Part shown: in pieces, positions 1 through 5,732 of the stretch
How positions within the stretch are numbered: the stretch's first letter is position 1
How the letters are laid out: each line of letters begins with the position of its first letter
Origin: Flavobacteriales bacterium CG18_big_fil_WC_8_21_14_2_50_32_9
Lineage (GTDB): Bacteria > Bacteroidota > Bacteroidia > Flavobacteriales_E > Vicingaceae
Length of the DNA stretch: 5,732 nt
Assembly: GCA_002770955.1 (NCBI GenBank)
Contig: PCUH01000260.1
Coordinates: 1-5,732 of the forward strand
Reading direction: 5' to 3'
Notes under the pieces: model-generated
The model's database searches: none
Told to the model about the DNA's origin: nothing
Seen by the model: the letters and a program-made list of their open reading frames with translations, nothing else
Position numbers and translations under genes: made by a program

Positions 1-963
1 AAAGAGAAACAGCCCAAAACTGAGAAAATAACCTCAACCGATGAATCTTCAGAAGAAGGTGATAAAAGTTTAGGTGTTGTTTTTGATGGAGCTTCAATTG
101 CTGTTTCTGCAGGATTAAATTATTACATGGGCGACATTGCAGCATATAAGTTTTTTCCTAGACCAAGACAATTTGGCGATCATTTTACTGGAGGATTCAA
201 AGCGTCAATTGCACGAGATATAAAATGGGGGTTGGGAGCACAATTAAATTATCAAAGAGGTAGCCTTATAGGAACTAGAAAAACTGGAAAAAACTCTTCA
301 ACTGTTTCTTTTGAAAACCAATATTTTGATATGTCGTTTCAAGTGAGGTATTTACTTAATAAAGCCCTATTTAAAAAAAATGAATACAACCGTTTTTATA
401 TTTATGGTAGCATTGGTTTTGGTTCAATGTGGTATAGAACCCGTTTGTACGATACAGAAACATTAAACACAAAGGATTATGAAGGTTGGGTTGAAGTTGA
501 TAACACAAAGGGATTGGCTCAAAAAACATTAAGCGACAAAATTCCTAGGGCTAAAACATGGACAATTCCTTATGGATTAACTGTAAATTATAGATACAAT
601 TATAAAATTGATATTCATTTAGATATTACGCAAACGAGTACTTTTACTGATCGTTTGGATGCTTTTGATAGAAGCTGGACTGCCAAAGACAAATATAATT
701 ACATTGGATTGGGGATAACTTATAATTTCAATCGCACGAAAGACGATGCTCCCAAAAAGAAAGAGAAAGTAAACAAAAATGATACTGAAACTTCTGATAA
801 CTCTGATAACAATGAAGATATTAAAAGCAGTATTTTTTCTCGAAACAAATCCAATAAAAGTAAAAAATCATCCAGTAAAGATGATGAATTACTTAATATT
901 CGTTTAAAATTATTTGAGACTCAGCTTAAATTGTTTGAAATGCAATATTTGCTCGGGCAGTAA
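1..963 (+). CDS. Outer-membrane beta-barrel protein with C-terminal helical tail (5' end missing)
   Basis: The frame is open from the first base, so the gene begins upstream; the ATG at 127 is internal, because barrel-like sequence (VVFDGASIAVSAGLNYY) precedes it. 320 codons are visible. Residues 1-22 are a Lys/Glu/Ser/Thr-rich linker. Residues 24-244 alternate polar and hydrophobic/aromatic residues in short strands rich in Gly and Tyr (FYIYGSIGFGSMWYRT; YNYIGLGITYNF), typical of Bacteroidota outer-membrane beta-barrels of the OmpA-like/porin-like type. The last strand ends in aromatic NFN near residue 244, as barrels usually do, but about 75 more residues follow: a Lys/Asn/Ser/Asp-rich segment, then a helix with a repeated heptad (LKLFETQ LKLFEMQ). 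Both flanks should lie in the periplasm. The ligand or function is unknown. It converges with the threonine dehydrogenase gene. The barrel call is fairly secure; the specific family is not. Confidence 0.75.
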   Translation, partial: KEKQPKTEKITSTDESSEEGDKSLGVVFDGASIAVSAGLNYYMGDIAAYKFFPRPRQFGDHFTGGFKASIARDIKWGLGAQLNYQRGSLIGTRKTGKNSSTVSFENQYFDMSFQVRYLLNKALFKKNEYNRFYIYGSIGFGSMWYRTRLYDTETLNTKDYEGWVEVDNTKGLAQKTLSDKIPRAKTWTIPYGLTVNYRYNYKIDIHLDITQTSTFTDRLDAFDRSWTAKDKYNYIGLGITYNFNRTKDDAPKKKEKVNKNDTETSDNSDNNEDIKSSIFSRNKSNKSKKSSSKDDELLNIRLKLFETQLKLFEMQYLLGQ

Positions 964-985
964 ATTTGTTACTACTTAAAAAAAA

Positions 986-1918
986 TTACTTTAAATGCAT
1001 CAACATATCGGTTGTCATTGCAGTTAAGTCGTAGTTGTGTTTCCAACCCCAATCTTTTTGAGCGGCAATATCTTCAATGCTTTGAGGCCAGCTATCAGCA
1101 ATTTTTTGTCGTTCGTCTATGTTGTAACTAATTTCAAAAGTTGGAATGTGTTTTTTTATTTCTGCGGCAATTTCTTTTGGCGAAAAGCTGATACCTCCCA
1201 AATTATAACTCGAACGAATTTTTACATCTTCTGCTTTTGCATGCATCAACTCTATGGTTGCTCTAATTGCATCTGGCATATACATCATTGGTAAAAATGT
1301 GTTTTCGGACAAAAAGCAAGAAAAATTTCCTGTTTTTAAAGCTTGGTGGTAAATATCTACAGCATAATCCGTTGTTCCTCCGCCTGGTAAAGATTTATAC
1401 CCAATTAATCCAGGATAACGAATGCTTCTAACATCAACATTGTATTTATTGAAATAATATTCACACCACCTTTCGCCAGCTTGTTTACTTATGCCATAAA
1501 CGGTGCTTGGTTCCATAATGGTTAGTTGAGGAGTGTTTACCCTTGGAGTTGTTGGTCCAAAAACAGCAATAGAACTTGGCCAATAAACTTTTTTGATAAA
1601 ACCTTCTTTCGCTAAATTCAATACGTTGAACAAGCTGTCCATATTAAGTTGCCAACCGAATGCTGGATTTTTTTCGGCAGTAGCTGAAAGTAAAGCAGCT
1701 AATAAATATATTTGAGTGATGTTATGCTTTTTTACTACATTCAACAATTGTTCTTTGTTTAAAATATCTAAGATTTCAAACGGACCAGTTTGTTCTTGTT
1801 GGGGGGTTTTTATGTCAGAAGCAACAACATGTTCATTGCCATACATTTTTCTTAATTCTTCTACCAATTCAGTTCCTATTTGACCTGATGAACCTATAAC
1901 TAAAATTTTTTCTGGCAT
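986..1918 (-). CDS. tdh: L-threonine 3-dehydrogenase, NAD-dependent, epimerase/SDR type
   Basis: This cytoplasmic enzyme oxidises L-threonine with NAD+ to 2-amino-3-oxobutyrate, the first step of threonine breakdown to glycine and acetyl-CoA (via Kbl) or to aminoacetone. The 310-residue protein is full length for the family. It has the Rossmann motif GSSGQIG (9-15), an acidic Asp35 after strand 2 (ASDI) that favours NAD over NADP, the stretch LLAALLSATAEKNPAF (72-87), WPSSIAVFGP (113-122) with the catalytic Ser region, and YGISK (141-145) with the Tyr/Lys catalytic pair. GGGTTDYAVDIY (179-190) and the C-terminal RQKIADSWP and DWGWKH blocks are as in the Flavobacterium enzyme. This is the UDP-galactose-epimerase-like type, unrelated to the zinc-dependent Tdh of E. 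coli. The ATG start places the Rossmann motif at the usual distance; there is no Shine-Dalgarno. No kbl gene lies in the window. A -7 box lies about 30 bp upstream. Confidence 0.95.
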   Translation of the reverse strand: MPEKILVIGSSGQIGTELVEELRKMYGNEHVVASDIKTPQQEQTGPFEILDILNKEQLLNVVKKHNITQIYLLAALLSATAEKNPAFGWQLNMDSLFNVLNLAKEGFIKKVYWPSSIAVFGPTTPRVNTPQLTIMEPSTVYGISKQAGERWCEYYFNKYNVDVRSIRYPGLIGYKSLPGGGTTDYAVDIYHQALKTGNFSCFLSENTFLPMMYMPDAIRATIELMHAKAEDVKIRSSYNLGGISFSPKEIAAEIKKHIPTFEISYNIDERQKIADSWPQSIEDIAAQKDWGWKHNYDLTAMTTDMLMHLK

Positions 1919-1949
1919 AGTAAACTTATTTTACTGAAATATTTTTTGT

Positions 1950-1957
1950 CGAAAGTA
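1950..1957 (-). promoter_or_regulatory. Candidate -7 promoter box (TACTTTCG) for tdh
   Basis: Read on the minus strand, this is TACTTTCG, a one-mismatch form of the Bacteroidota sigma-A -7 element TAnnTTTG. It ends 31 bp before the tdh ATG, which would give a leader of roughly 25 nt. I see no convincing TTTG/TTG -33 element at the usual spacing, so the call rests on the -7 box alone in an AT-rich gap. Confidence 0.4.
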
Positions 1958-1987
1958 CACATTTTGATAAATAATTGAAGTAATTAG

Positions 1988-2002
1988 TATCAATTCTTGA
2001 TA
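1988..2002 (-). terminator. Weak hairpin just after the methyltransferase stop
   Basis: A perfect 6-bp inverted repeat, TATCAA-TTC-TTGATA, lies 6 bp beyond the methyltransferase stop codon. The stem is mostly A-T with a 3-nt loop. It is not followed by a clean T-run on the transcribed strand, so at best it is a weak terminator or an mRNA 3'-end structure. Chance occurrence in AT-rich DNA is quite possible. Confidence 0.2.
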
Positions 2003-2008
2003 AGAAAA

Positions 2009-2731
2009 TTAAAGAGTATCAGCTATAAAATAATATTCGGAGTTGGTATTGAAACAAGTAATAAACTCATTTTCAGAAAGGGAAGTATTTTTTGACAACC
2101 AACTTTCTAATGTATATATTTTTAAGCCAATTTGAAGATTTAAAAAATCAAAAACATCTTTAGCTTGGGTGTTGTAATATTCGGAGGCACCTAAACCACA
2201 TTCAAAAATAACAATAGGTTTATCTCTTTTCAAGAGTTGTTCAGCACCTTTTAGAACGCCTAATTCAGCACCTTCCACATCAATTTTTATAAAATTAATT
2301 TTAGTAGTTGGAGGAATTACATCATCTAATTTTTTGAGTGTTACTTCAATTTTTTCAATATCAGGATGCTCAATGTTGTATTTTCTTTTTTTAATACCAC
2401 TATAAGCAGGAGCATTTTTAACATAATGAAAAGTGGTTGTTCCATTTGTTTCTGCAAGTGCATAAGGAAATATTTGAGCTTTGTTTTTAAATTCTTCCTT
2501 CAGTTTTTCATACAACACAGGAATAGGTTCAAATCCAAAATGTGTTCCTTGTGGAGCTTGTTTATAAAGTTCACAAAGTATTTCTCCTTTGTGGCAGCCA
2601 ATGTCTATGGTGTTGGAATTGGATGTAAGGGCTTTTTTAATTATTTCTTTGGTAAGCCTGTCGTAATGTAAATTTTTGGTTACATCCAAGTGAAAATAGT
2701 TGAGTATGGAGCGAACGATATTTTTTAACAT
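2009..2731 (-). CDS. FkbM-family SAM-dependent methyltransferase
   Basis: The 240-residue protein has the class I methyltransferase order of an FkbM domain (Methyltransf_21). Motif I is IDIGCHKGE (42-50), which binds SAM. GFEPIP (66-71) carries the acidic Glu68 expected to hold the SAM ribose. PYALAETNG (89-97) is the post-II segment. LDDVI (135-139) followed by INFIKIDVEGAELGVLKG (145-162) is the FkbM hallmark, and IFECG (175-179) follows. FkbM enzymes are O-methyltransferases, most often acting on hydroxyls of sugars or polyketides; in isolated bacterial loci they commonly modify surface glycans. The substrate here cannot be read from sequence. The N-terminal ~35 residues (basic, amphipathic) lack a signal peptide, so it is cytoplasmic. 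The ATG start follows a good -7 box, and no Shine-Dalgarno is present. It lies downstream of the envelope gene cluster but is separated from it by 69 bp. Confidence 0.88.
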   Translation of the reverse strand: MLKNIVRSILNYFHLDVTKNLHYDRLTKEIIKKALTSNSNTIDIGCHKGEILCELYKQAPQGTHFGFEPIPVLYEKLKEEFKNKAQIFPYALAETNGTTTFHYVKNAPAYSGIKKRKYNIEHPDIEKIEVTLKKLDDVIPPTTKINFIKIDVEGAELGVLKGAEQLLKRDKPIVIFECGLGASEYYNTQAKDVFDFLNLQIGLKIYTLESWLSKNTSLSENEFITCFNTNSEYYFIADTL

Positions 2732-2761
2732 GAAAGCAGTAAAATTTTATTCAAAAACGGA

Positions 2762-2769
2762 CAAAGATA
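2762..2769 (-). promoter_or_regulatory. Candidate -7 promoter box (TATCTTTG) for the FkbM methyltransferase
   Basis: On the minus strand this reads TATCTTTG, an exact match to the Bacteroidota -7 consensus TAnnTTTG. It ends 30 bp before the methyltransferase ATG and lies inside the only sizeable gap upstream of that gene. About 18 bp further upstream is TTTA, a poor match to the -33 TTTG element. The location and the perfect -7 match make a separate promoter likely. Confidence 0.5.
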
Positions 2770-2800
2770 AGGTTAAATTGTATTAAACTTTAGTTCTTTT

Positions 2801-3562
2801 TTAACGATTACTTGCTTTGGTTTTAATTTGTATTAACAACACTTTTACTTTAGGGTCATTCGCTACTTTTATTCTATAAAAATGCTCCTGAATTTTAGTA
2901 GTTTTTTTCGTTTCATTTTCTGTTAACCACAATAATTTTTCATGGTCAGGAAAATAGTACTGCATAATTTCATAATCATGATACGAGGAAGAAATAAAAG
3001 ACAATTCTGGAAAAATATTGTCTTTTATATGGCTTATGGTTTCAGTTAAATTTTCTTCAGACAATTGGTATAAACCTGGCCAGTGCAAGTAATAACTTGT
3101 TTGAAACCCGCTTTTGGCAAATAGTTTCAAAAATTCTGGTTGTGATGCTTCTACAATAAATTGTTTTTTTGGAATAGTTAATTCTGTACATAAAAATTCT
3201 AGCCTTTTTAATGATAGAGTAGCATTTTCAGAAGATAAATTTTTGAAATCGAGCCAAAAATATAGTTCACTTTCCGTGTTTGATTTTAAATATTCTAACA
3301 AATTTAACCCTATAGATGGAGCTGGTGGATGGTTTACATCAAATGTTGCTAATACTGAGTCAAAAACTACATCCAATTCAACTCCTGAAAATTTAGAATT
3401 TACTTCTTTCAGTTTTTCAATGCTGTTTACCCTATGCACCCATGTTTTTTCATGATGTAGTTTTTTTAGGAAAAAATCGGAAACCAAACCTTTGTAAGTA
3501 ATCGTTAATAGCGTTGCTAACACTATGCAAAAAATCAATATTTTCTTAATGGAAAGTTGCAT
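2801..3562 (-). CDS. Membrane-anchored menorin/FAM151-like protein with GDPD-type TIM-barrel signature
   Basis: The 253-residue protein has an N-terminal KK followed by one hydrophobic segment (about 8-23) with no lipobox, so it is probably an inner-membrane anchor with the domain in the periplasm. The domain resembles menorin/FAM151 (DUF2181), a relative of glycerophosphodiester phosphodiesterases. It has WVHRVNS (41-47), GVELDVVFD (60-68), VNHPP (76-80), WLDFKNL (103-109), FIVEAS (135-140) and LLWLTENE (210-217), matching in order the HR, ExD, H, acidic/Lys and WTxN blocks of that fold. His43, Arg44, Glu62, Asp64 and His78 are the candidate catalytic or metal-site residues. The ATG directly abuts the stop of the phosphoethanolamine transferase gene (TAAATG), so translation is very probably coupled and the pair likely functions together. 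Hydrolysis of a phosphodiester is inference; eukaryotic menorins have no settled enzymatic activity. The fold call is from remembered motifs only. Confidence 0.65.
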   Translation of the reverse strand: MQLSIKKILIFCIVLATLLTITYKGLVSDFFLKKLHHEKTWVHRVNSIEKLKEVNSKFSGVELDVVFDSVLATFDVNHPPAPSIGLNLLEYLKSNTESELYFWLDFKNLSSENATLSLKRLEFLCTELTIPKKQFIVEASQPEFLKLFAKSGFQTSYYLHWPGLYQLSEENLTETISHIKDNIFPELSFISSSYHDYEIMQYYFPDHEKLLWLTENETKKTTKIQEHFYRIKVANDPKVKVLLIQIKTKASNR

Positions 3563-5260
3563 TTATTCAGCGGGCTTTATTTCAGCATCAAAATCCATGT
3601 GCTGTTTTACAATTCTTTGTTTCACTTGAAAATTTGGATTAAAAATACTGTTTTCTTCTTGCATACCATCAAAAGAAATGTTTAATAAATCAGCTATAGA
3701 AAAAATCAATTGATCGGTCATGTATTTTCTGTTGGTAAAAGGACTGTATTTTTCTAACTCCGATTTTTGATTACTCCAAAAAACAAAAGGAATTTCAAAC
3801 ATAGGATAACTTCCTATAGCCTCACTATGTCCATTAAAATCAACGGTTTGATATACATCTTCACCATGATCAGAAAAGAAAAGCAATTGCTGTTTTTCGT
3901 TTGGAATAGCATTAGCTTTTAGCAAAGTAATAATTTCACTAATGATAAAATCATTATATAAAACAGCATTATCATATTGGTTGATGGCATCAAAGGCTTG
4001 TTGTGTTCCAAATGGAGTTGAAGGAATATCTTTAAACTGATTAAAATTTTCTGGATAACGGTTTTTATATTGTGTATGCGTTCCTAAAAGATGAACAAAA
4101 ATTACTTTTTTGGTGTCATTTTTCTTTAAACTTTTTGCTAAAATTGGTAGTACACGCTCATCTAACGAACGTAATTCTTGTTCTCCCCCTAAATTGGTAT
4201 AGTAGGAATAATCTGCTGCTTGTGCTAAAATAGAAACCATAGTTTCATTTATACCTATAGGAATTTGATTGGAAATCCAAGAGGTTTTGTAACCTGCTGC
4301 TTTTACTAATTGAACTAAGCTTCCGTGTTCTTTAGCTTCGGGATTGGCGGTGGTTGCAAAGGTGAGCACTTTTCCTAAAGCAGGAATGGTGTGCGTATGC
4401 GGACTAATCACATCATTAAAAACTAAAAGTTCACTTCTCAAGTTTTCTAAGTTTGGTGTAGTGTTTCTATGATACCCATAAATACCTAAATGATGTTTGG
4501 TAGTGGATTCACCAATAATGATAATAATGGTTTCTTTTAAACTATCTTCTTTCTTTACAACGGTTTTTAATAGGTTACTTTTTTGGGATGAGCCAAAGAA
4601 GTTTTTATATTTTTCAACTTCCGTTTTATATTTTTCATACCCATTAAAAATTTGAAAAACAGCATGGTATTTATGATGATTGGAATTAAAATAAACAGCT
4701 GTTCCAATAACAAGTAAAACTAAGCCCAAGGCTAGTTTTTTCCATATAGAATTTTGTGTTTTTACCCAAAGAGTTTCTATGAATAAAGCCAATTTATGGA
4801 GGTCATTAAAAATAGCTTTAAATGAGCTTTTTAGTGTGTATTGCTGAATAGCTTTATTGACTCCTATTAATATAAAAACAGATGGTATTAACAATATTAA
4901 CAACCAAATAAAAATTTCTGTATTGAAATATTCTTTTAAATATTCAGAAGTTTCAGAAGGATTTGTTTCTATTAATATAAAAGCAGTTGAAGGCGTAATT
5001 CTTTCTTTGTAAATAGAAACATAGGCAACTTCAAAAAAAGTAATTACTAATGTGCTAAGATATATAAAACGCACATAGATAGAGCTTAATTTTTTATTGG
5101 AAATGAAATACGCCACAAAATACAAAAGCAAGTGCAAAAAAATGATTCTTTCAGGGATAAAGGATTTTCCTGTTTTTTCTGAAACAACATAGGACAATAC
5201 AAATATTGGATACAATAAAAATAAGTAACTGTATTTAATTAATTGTCGGTGGAAAGGCAT
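3563..5260 (-). CDS. Membrane phosphoethanolamine transferase (EptA/CptA-like, sulfatase fold)
   Basis: Enzymes of this family move phosphoethanolamine from phosphatidylethanolamine onto lipid A, LPS core or other envelope glycans on the periplasmic face of the inner membrane. The 565-residue length is usual. Five hydrophobic helices are visible (about 10-27, 36-54, 62-82, 114-134, 176-190). A linker then leads to the sulfatase/alkaline-phosphatase domain (from about 243): IIGEST (248-253) with zinc ligand Glu251, GYHRNTTPNL (262-271), the nucleophile region SPHTHTIPALGK (286-297; Thr289 or Thr291), HLLGTHTQYKNRYP (390-403) with His395, SDHGED (463-468) with zinc ligands Asp464 and His465, and GHSEA (477-481) with His478. 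There is no cysteine anywhere, unlike disulfide-rich EptA and MCR enzymes, so it sits nearer CptA-like members. An in-frame TAA immediately precedes the ATG, fixing the start. It lies 11 bp after the secreted-protein gene and abuts the menorin-like gene. Confidence 0.88.
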   Translation of the reverse strand: MPFHRQLIKYSYLFLLYPIFVLSYVVSEKTGKSFIPERIIFLHLLLYFVAYFISNKKLSSIYVRFIYLSTLVITFFEVAYVSIYKERITPSTAFILIETNPSETSEYLKEYFNTEIFIWLLILLIPSVFILIGVNKAIQQYTLKSSFKAIFNDLHKLALFIETLWVKTQNSIWKKLALGLVLLVIGTAVYFNSNHHKYHAVFQIFNGYEKYKTEVEKYKNFFGSSQKSNLLKTVVKKEDSLKETIIIIIGESTTKHHLGIYGYHRNTTPNLENLRSELLVFNDVISPHTHTIPALGKVLTFATTANPEAKEHGSLVQLVKAAGYKTSWISNQIPIGINETMVSILAQAADYSYYTNLGGEQELRSLDERVLPILAKSLKKNDTKKVIFVHLLGTHTQYKNRYPENFNQFKDIPSTPFGTQQAFDAINQYDNAVLYNDFIISEIITLLKANAIPNEKQQLLFFSDHGEDVYQTVDFNGHSEAIGSYPMFEIPFVFWSNQKSELEKYSPFTNRKYMTDQLIFSIADLLNISFDGMQEENSIFNPNFQVKQRIVKQHMDFDAEIKPAE

Positions 5261-5271
5261 TTATCATTGCA

Positions 5272-5732
5272 TTAATTAGTTGCTCTAATAATTAATTTTT
5301 GTGCTTCAATGAGCTTATTTTTATTATAAAATTGCACACTATAAATTCCTGATGAAAAACTTTCAAGATTAATTTGCAACAGCTTTTTGTTTAAGATATT
5401 TGCTTCATATACAATTTGCCCAAAAATAGTTATGATTAATATTTTTTCTACTTCAATTTTAGAAATATCAAAATTAACAAAAGAGGCAGAAGGATTAGGA
5501 AAAATGAGTACATTTTTTTCGGAGGCAGGCTGCCAAGAAGTTAAGTCATCTATTTTTAAAGGCATAAAATCATTTATAGTGTCAACAGTAAATTGATGGT
5601 TGGTAACAACAGTATCAATTACAATAATCATTACATCTTCTAATCCATTTCCAAAACTTTTGGTAAAGCCAGCAATTTTTATGTCTTCATTGGCATCAAG
5701 CACAATACTTTTACTTTCTTCATCTTGTGTTC
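5272..5732 (-). CDS. Type IX-secreted protein, C-terminal part (type A sorting domain)
   Basis: The frame runs off the right edge, so the N-terminus lies outside; a GTG at 5703-5701 is internal. 152 complete codons are visible. Residues 16-39 (DIKIAGFTKSFGNG followed by EDVMIIVID) look like the last unit of the repeated G.T.SFG.G..D...I.iD pattern found in secreted Bacteroidota beta-propeller-like proteins. A linker follows. The last ~79 residues form a type A type IX sorting domain: VLIFPNPSASFVNFDI (74-89), the conserved FGQIVYE strand, then SSGIYSVQFY and the C-terminal KLIEAQKLIIRATN. This domain directs a protein that has crossed the inner membrane by Sec through the outer membrane, where it is normally cleaved and the cargo is released or attached to A-LPS. 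The cargo's function is not visible. It is probably the upstream gene of the transcript carrying the transferase. Confidence 0.85.
   Translation of the reverse strand, partial: TQDEESKSIVLDANEDIKIAGFTKSFGNGLEDVMIIVIDTVVTNHQFTVDTINDFMPLKIDDLTSWQPASEKNVLIFPNPSASFVNFDISKIEVEKILIITIFGQIVYEANILNKKLLQINLESFSSGIYSVQFYNKNKLIEAQKLIIRATN

Noticed and set aside
127..963. Taking the ATG at 127 as the start of the barrel protein.
   Set aside because: The frame stays open to base 1, and the residues before this Met already read as a linker and first beta strand. The gene is cut by the window edge.
964..985. Terminator in the 22-bp gap between the convergent genes.
   Set aside because: The gap is only A/T-rich sequence, with no inverted repeat long enough to form a stem.
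1037..1294. Plus-strand open frame of 85 codons.
   Set aside because: It lies wholly antisense to the well-conserved threonine dehydrogenase and has no recognisable domain.
2366..2671. Plus-strand open frame of 101 codons.
   Set aside because: It is antisense to the core of the FkbM methyltransferase. Its Phe/Cys/Ser-rich composition is what reversed AT-rich coding DNA gives.
2770..2800. Terminator hairpin after the menorin-like gene.
   Set aside because: Only a 4-bp repeat (AACT/AGTT) and TTAA palindromes are present, too weak to call.
3114..3455. Plus-strand open frame of 113 codons.
   Set aside because: It is antisense to the conserved motifs of the menorin-like protein and has no family signature of its own.
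5469..5476. TAATTTTG on the minus strand, a formal match to the -7 consensus upstream of the transferase gene.
   Set aside because: It lies inside the sorting-domain coding region, about 210 bp from the next start, and such matches are expected by chance at this base composition.
5387..5596. Plus-strand open frame of 69 codons.
   Set aside because: It is antisense to the type IX sorting domain and has no independent support.
5272..5703. A complete 143-codon gene starting at GTG (5703-5701).
   Set aside because: The frame continues to the window edge, and the protein shows only a final repeat unit plus a sorting domain, with no signal peptide, which type IX cargo requires.

Overview
The window is AT-rich (about one third G+C) and reads as a chromosomal segment of a Bacteroidota bacterium, most likely of the Flavobacteriia. 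Three things point there. The rightmost gene ends in a type A sorting domain of the type IX secretion system, which is confined to this phylum. The NAD-dependent threonine dehydrogenase is of the short-chain/epimerase type known from Flavobacterium. Gene starts lack Shine-Dalgarno sequences, while two intergenic gaps carry Bacteroidota-style -7 boxes (TAnnTTTG or TAnnTTCG). No rRNA, tRNA, insertion sequence, CRISPR array or phage gene is visible.

Layout: one gene on the plus strand enters from the left edge (1-963). It encodes an outer-membrane beta-barrel protein with a charged linker and a C-terminal heptad helix. It converges, across 22 bp, on a run of five minus-strand genes. Read in their direction of transcription (right to left), these are a type IX-secreted protein (C-terminal end only), a five-helix membrane phosphoethanolamine transferase of the sulfatase fold, a membrane-anchored menorin/FAM151-like protein with a phosphodiesterase-type TIM-barrel signature, an FkbM-family methyltransferase, and L-threonine 3-dehydrogenase.

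The first three minus-strand genes look like one transcript. The secreted protein and the transferase are 11 bp apart, and the transferase stop codon directly abuts the start codon of the menorin-like gene (TAAATG), so those two are very probably translationally coupled. The methyltransferase follows a 69-bp gap with a perfect TATCTTTG -7 box. The dehydrogenase follows a 90-bp gap with a TACTTTCG box. Both are therefore likely to have promoters of their own.

Functionally, the right half concerns the cell envelope. The most interesting point is the coupling of a cysteine-free phosphoethanolamine transferase to a menorin-like, glycerophosphodiesterase-fold protein, which suggests a two-protein module that adds and removes, or otherwise processes, phosphodiester-linked groups at the outer face of the inner membrane. 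That functional link is inference. The dehydrogenase is ordinary amino-acid catabolism and appears unrelated to its neighbours.
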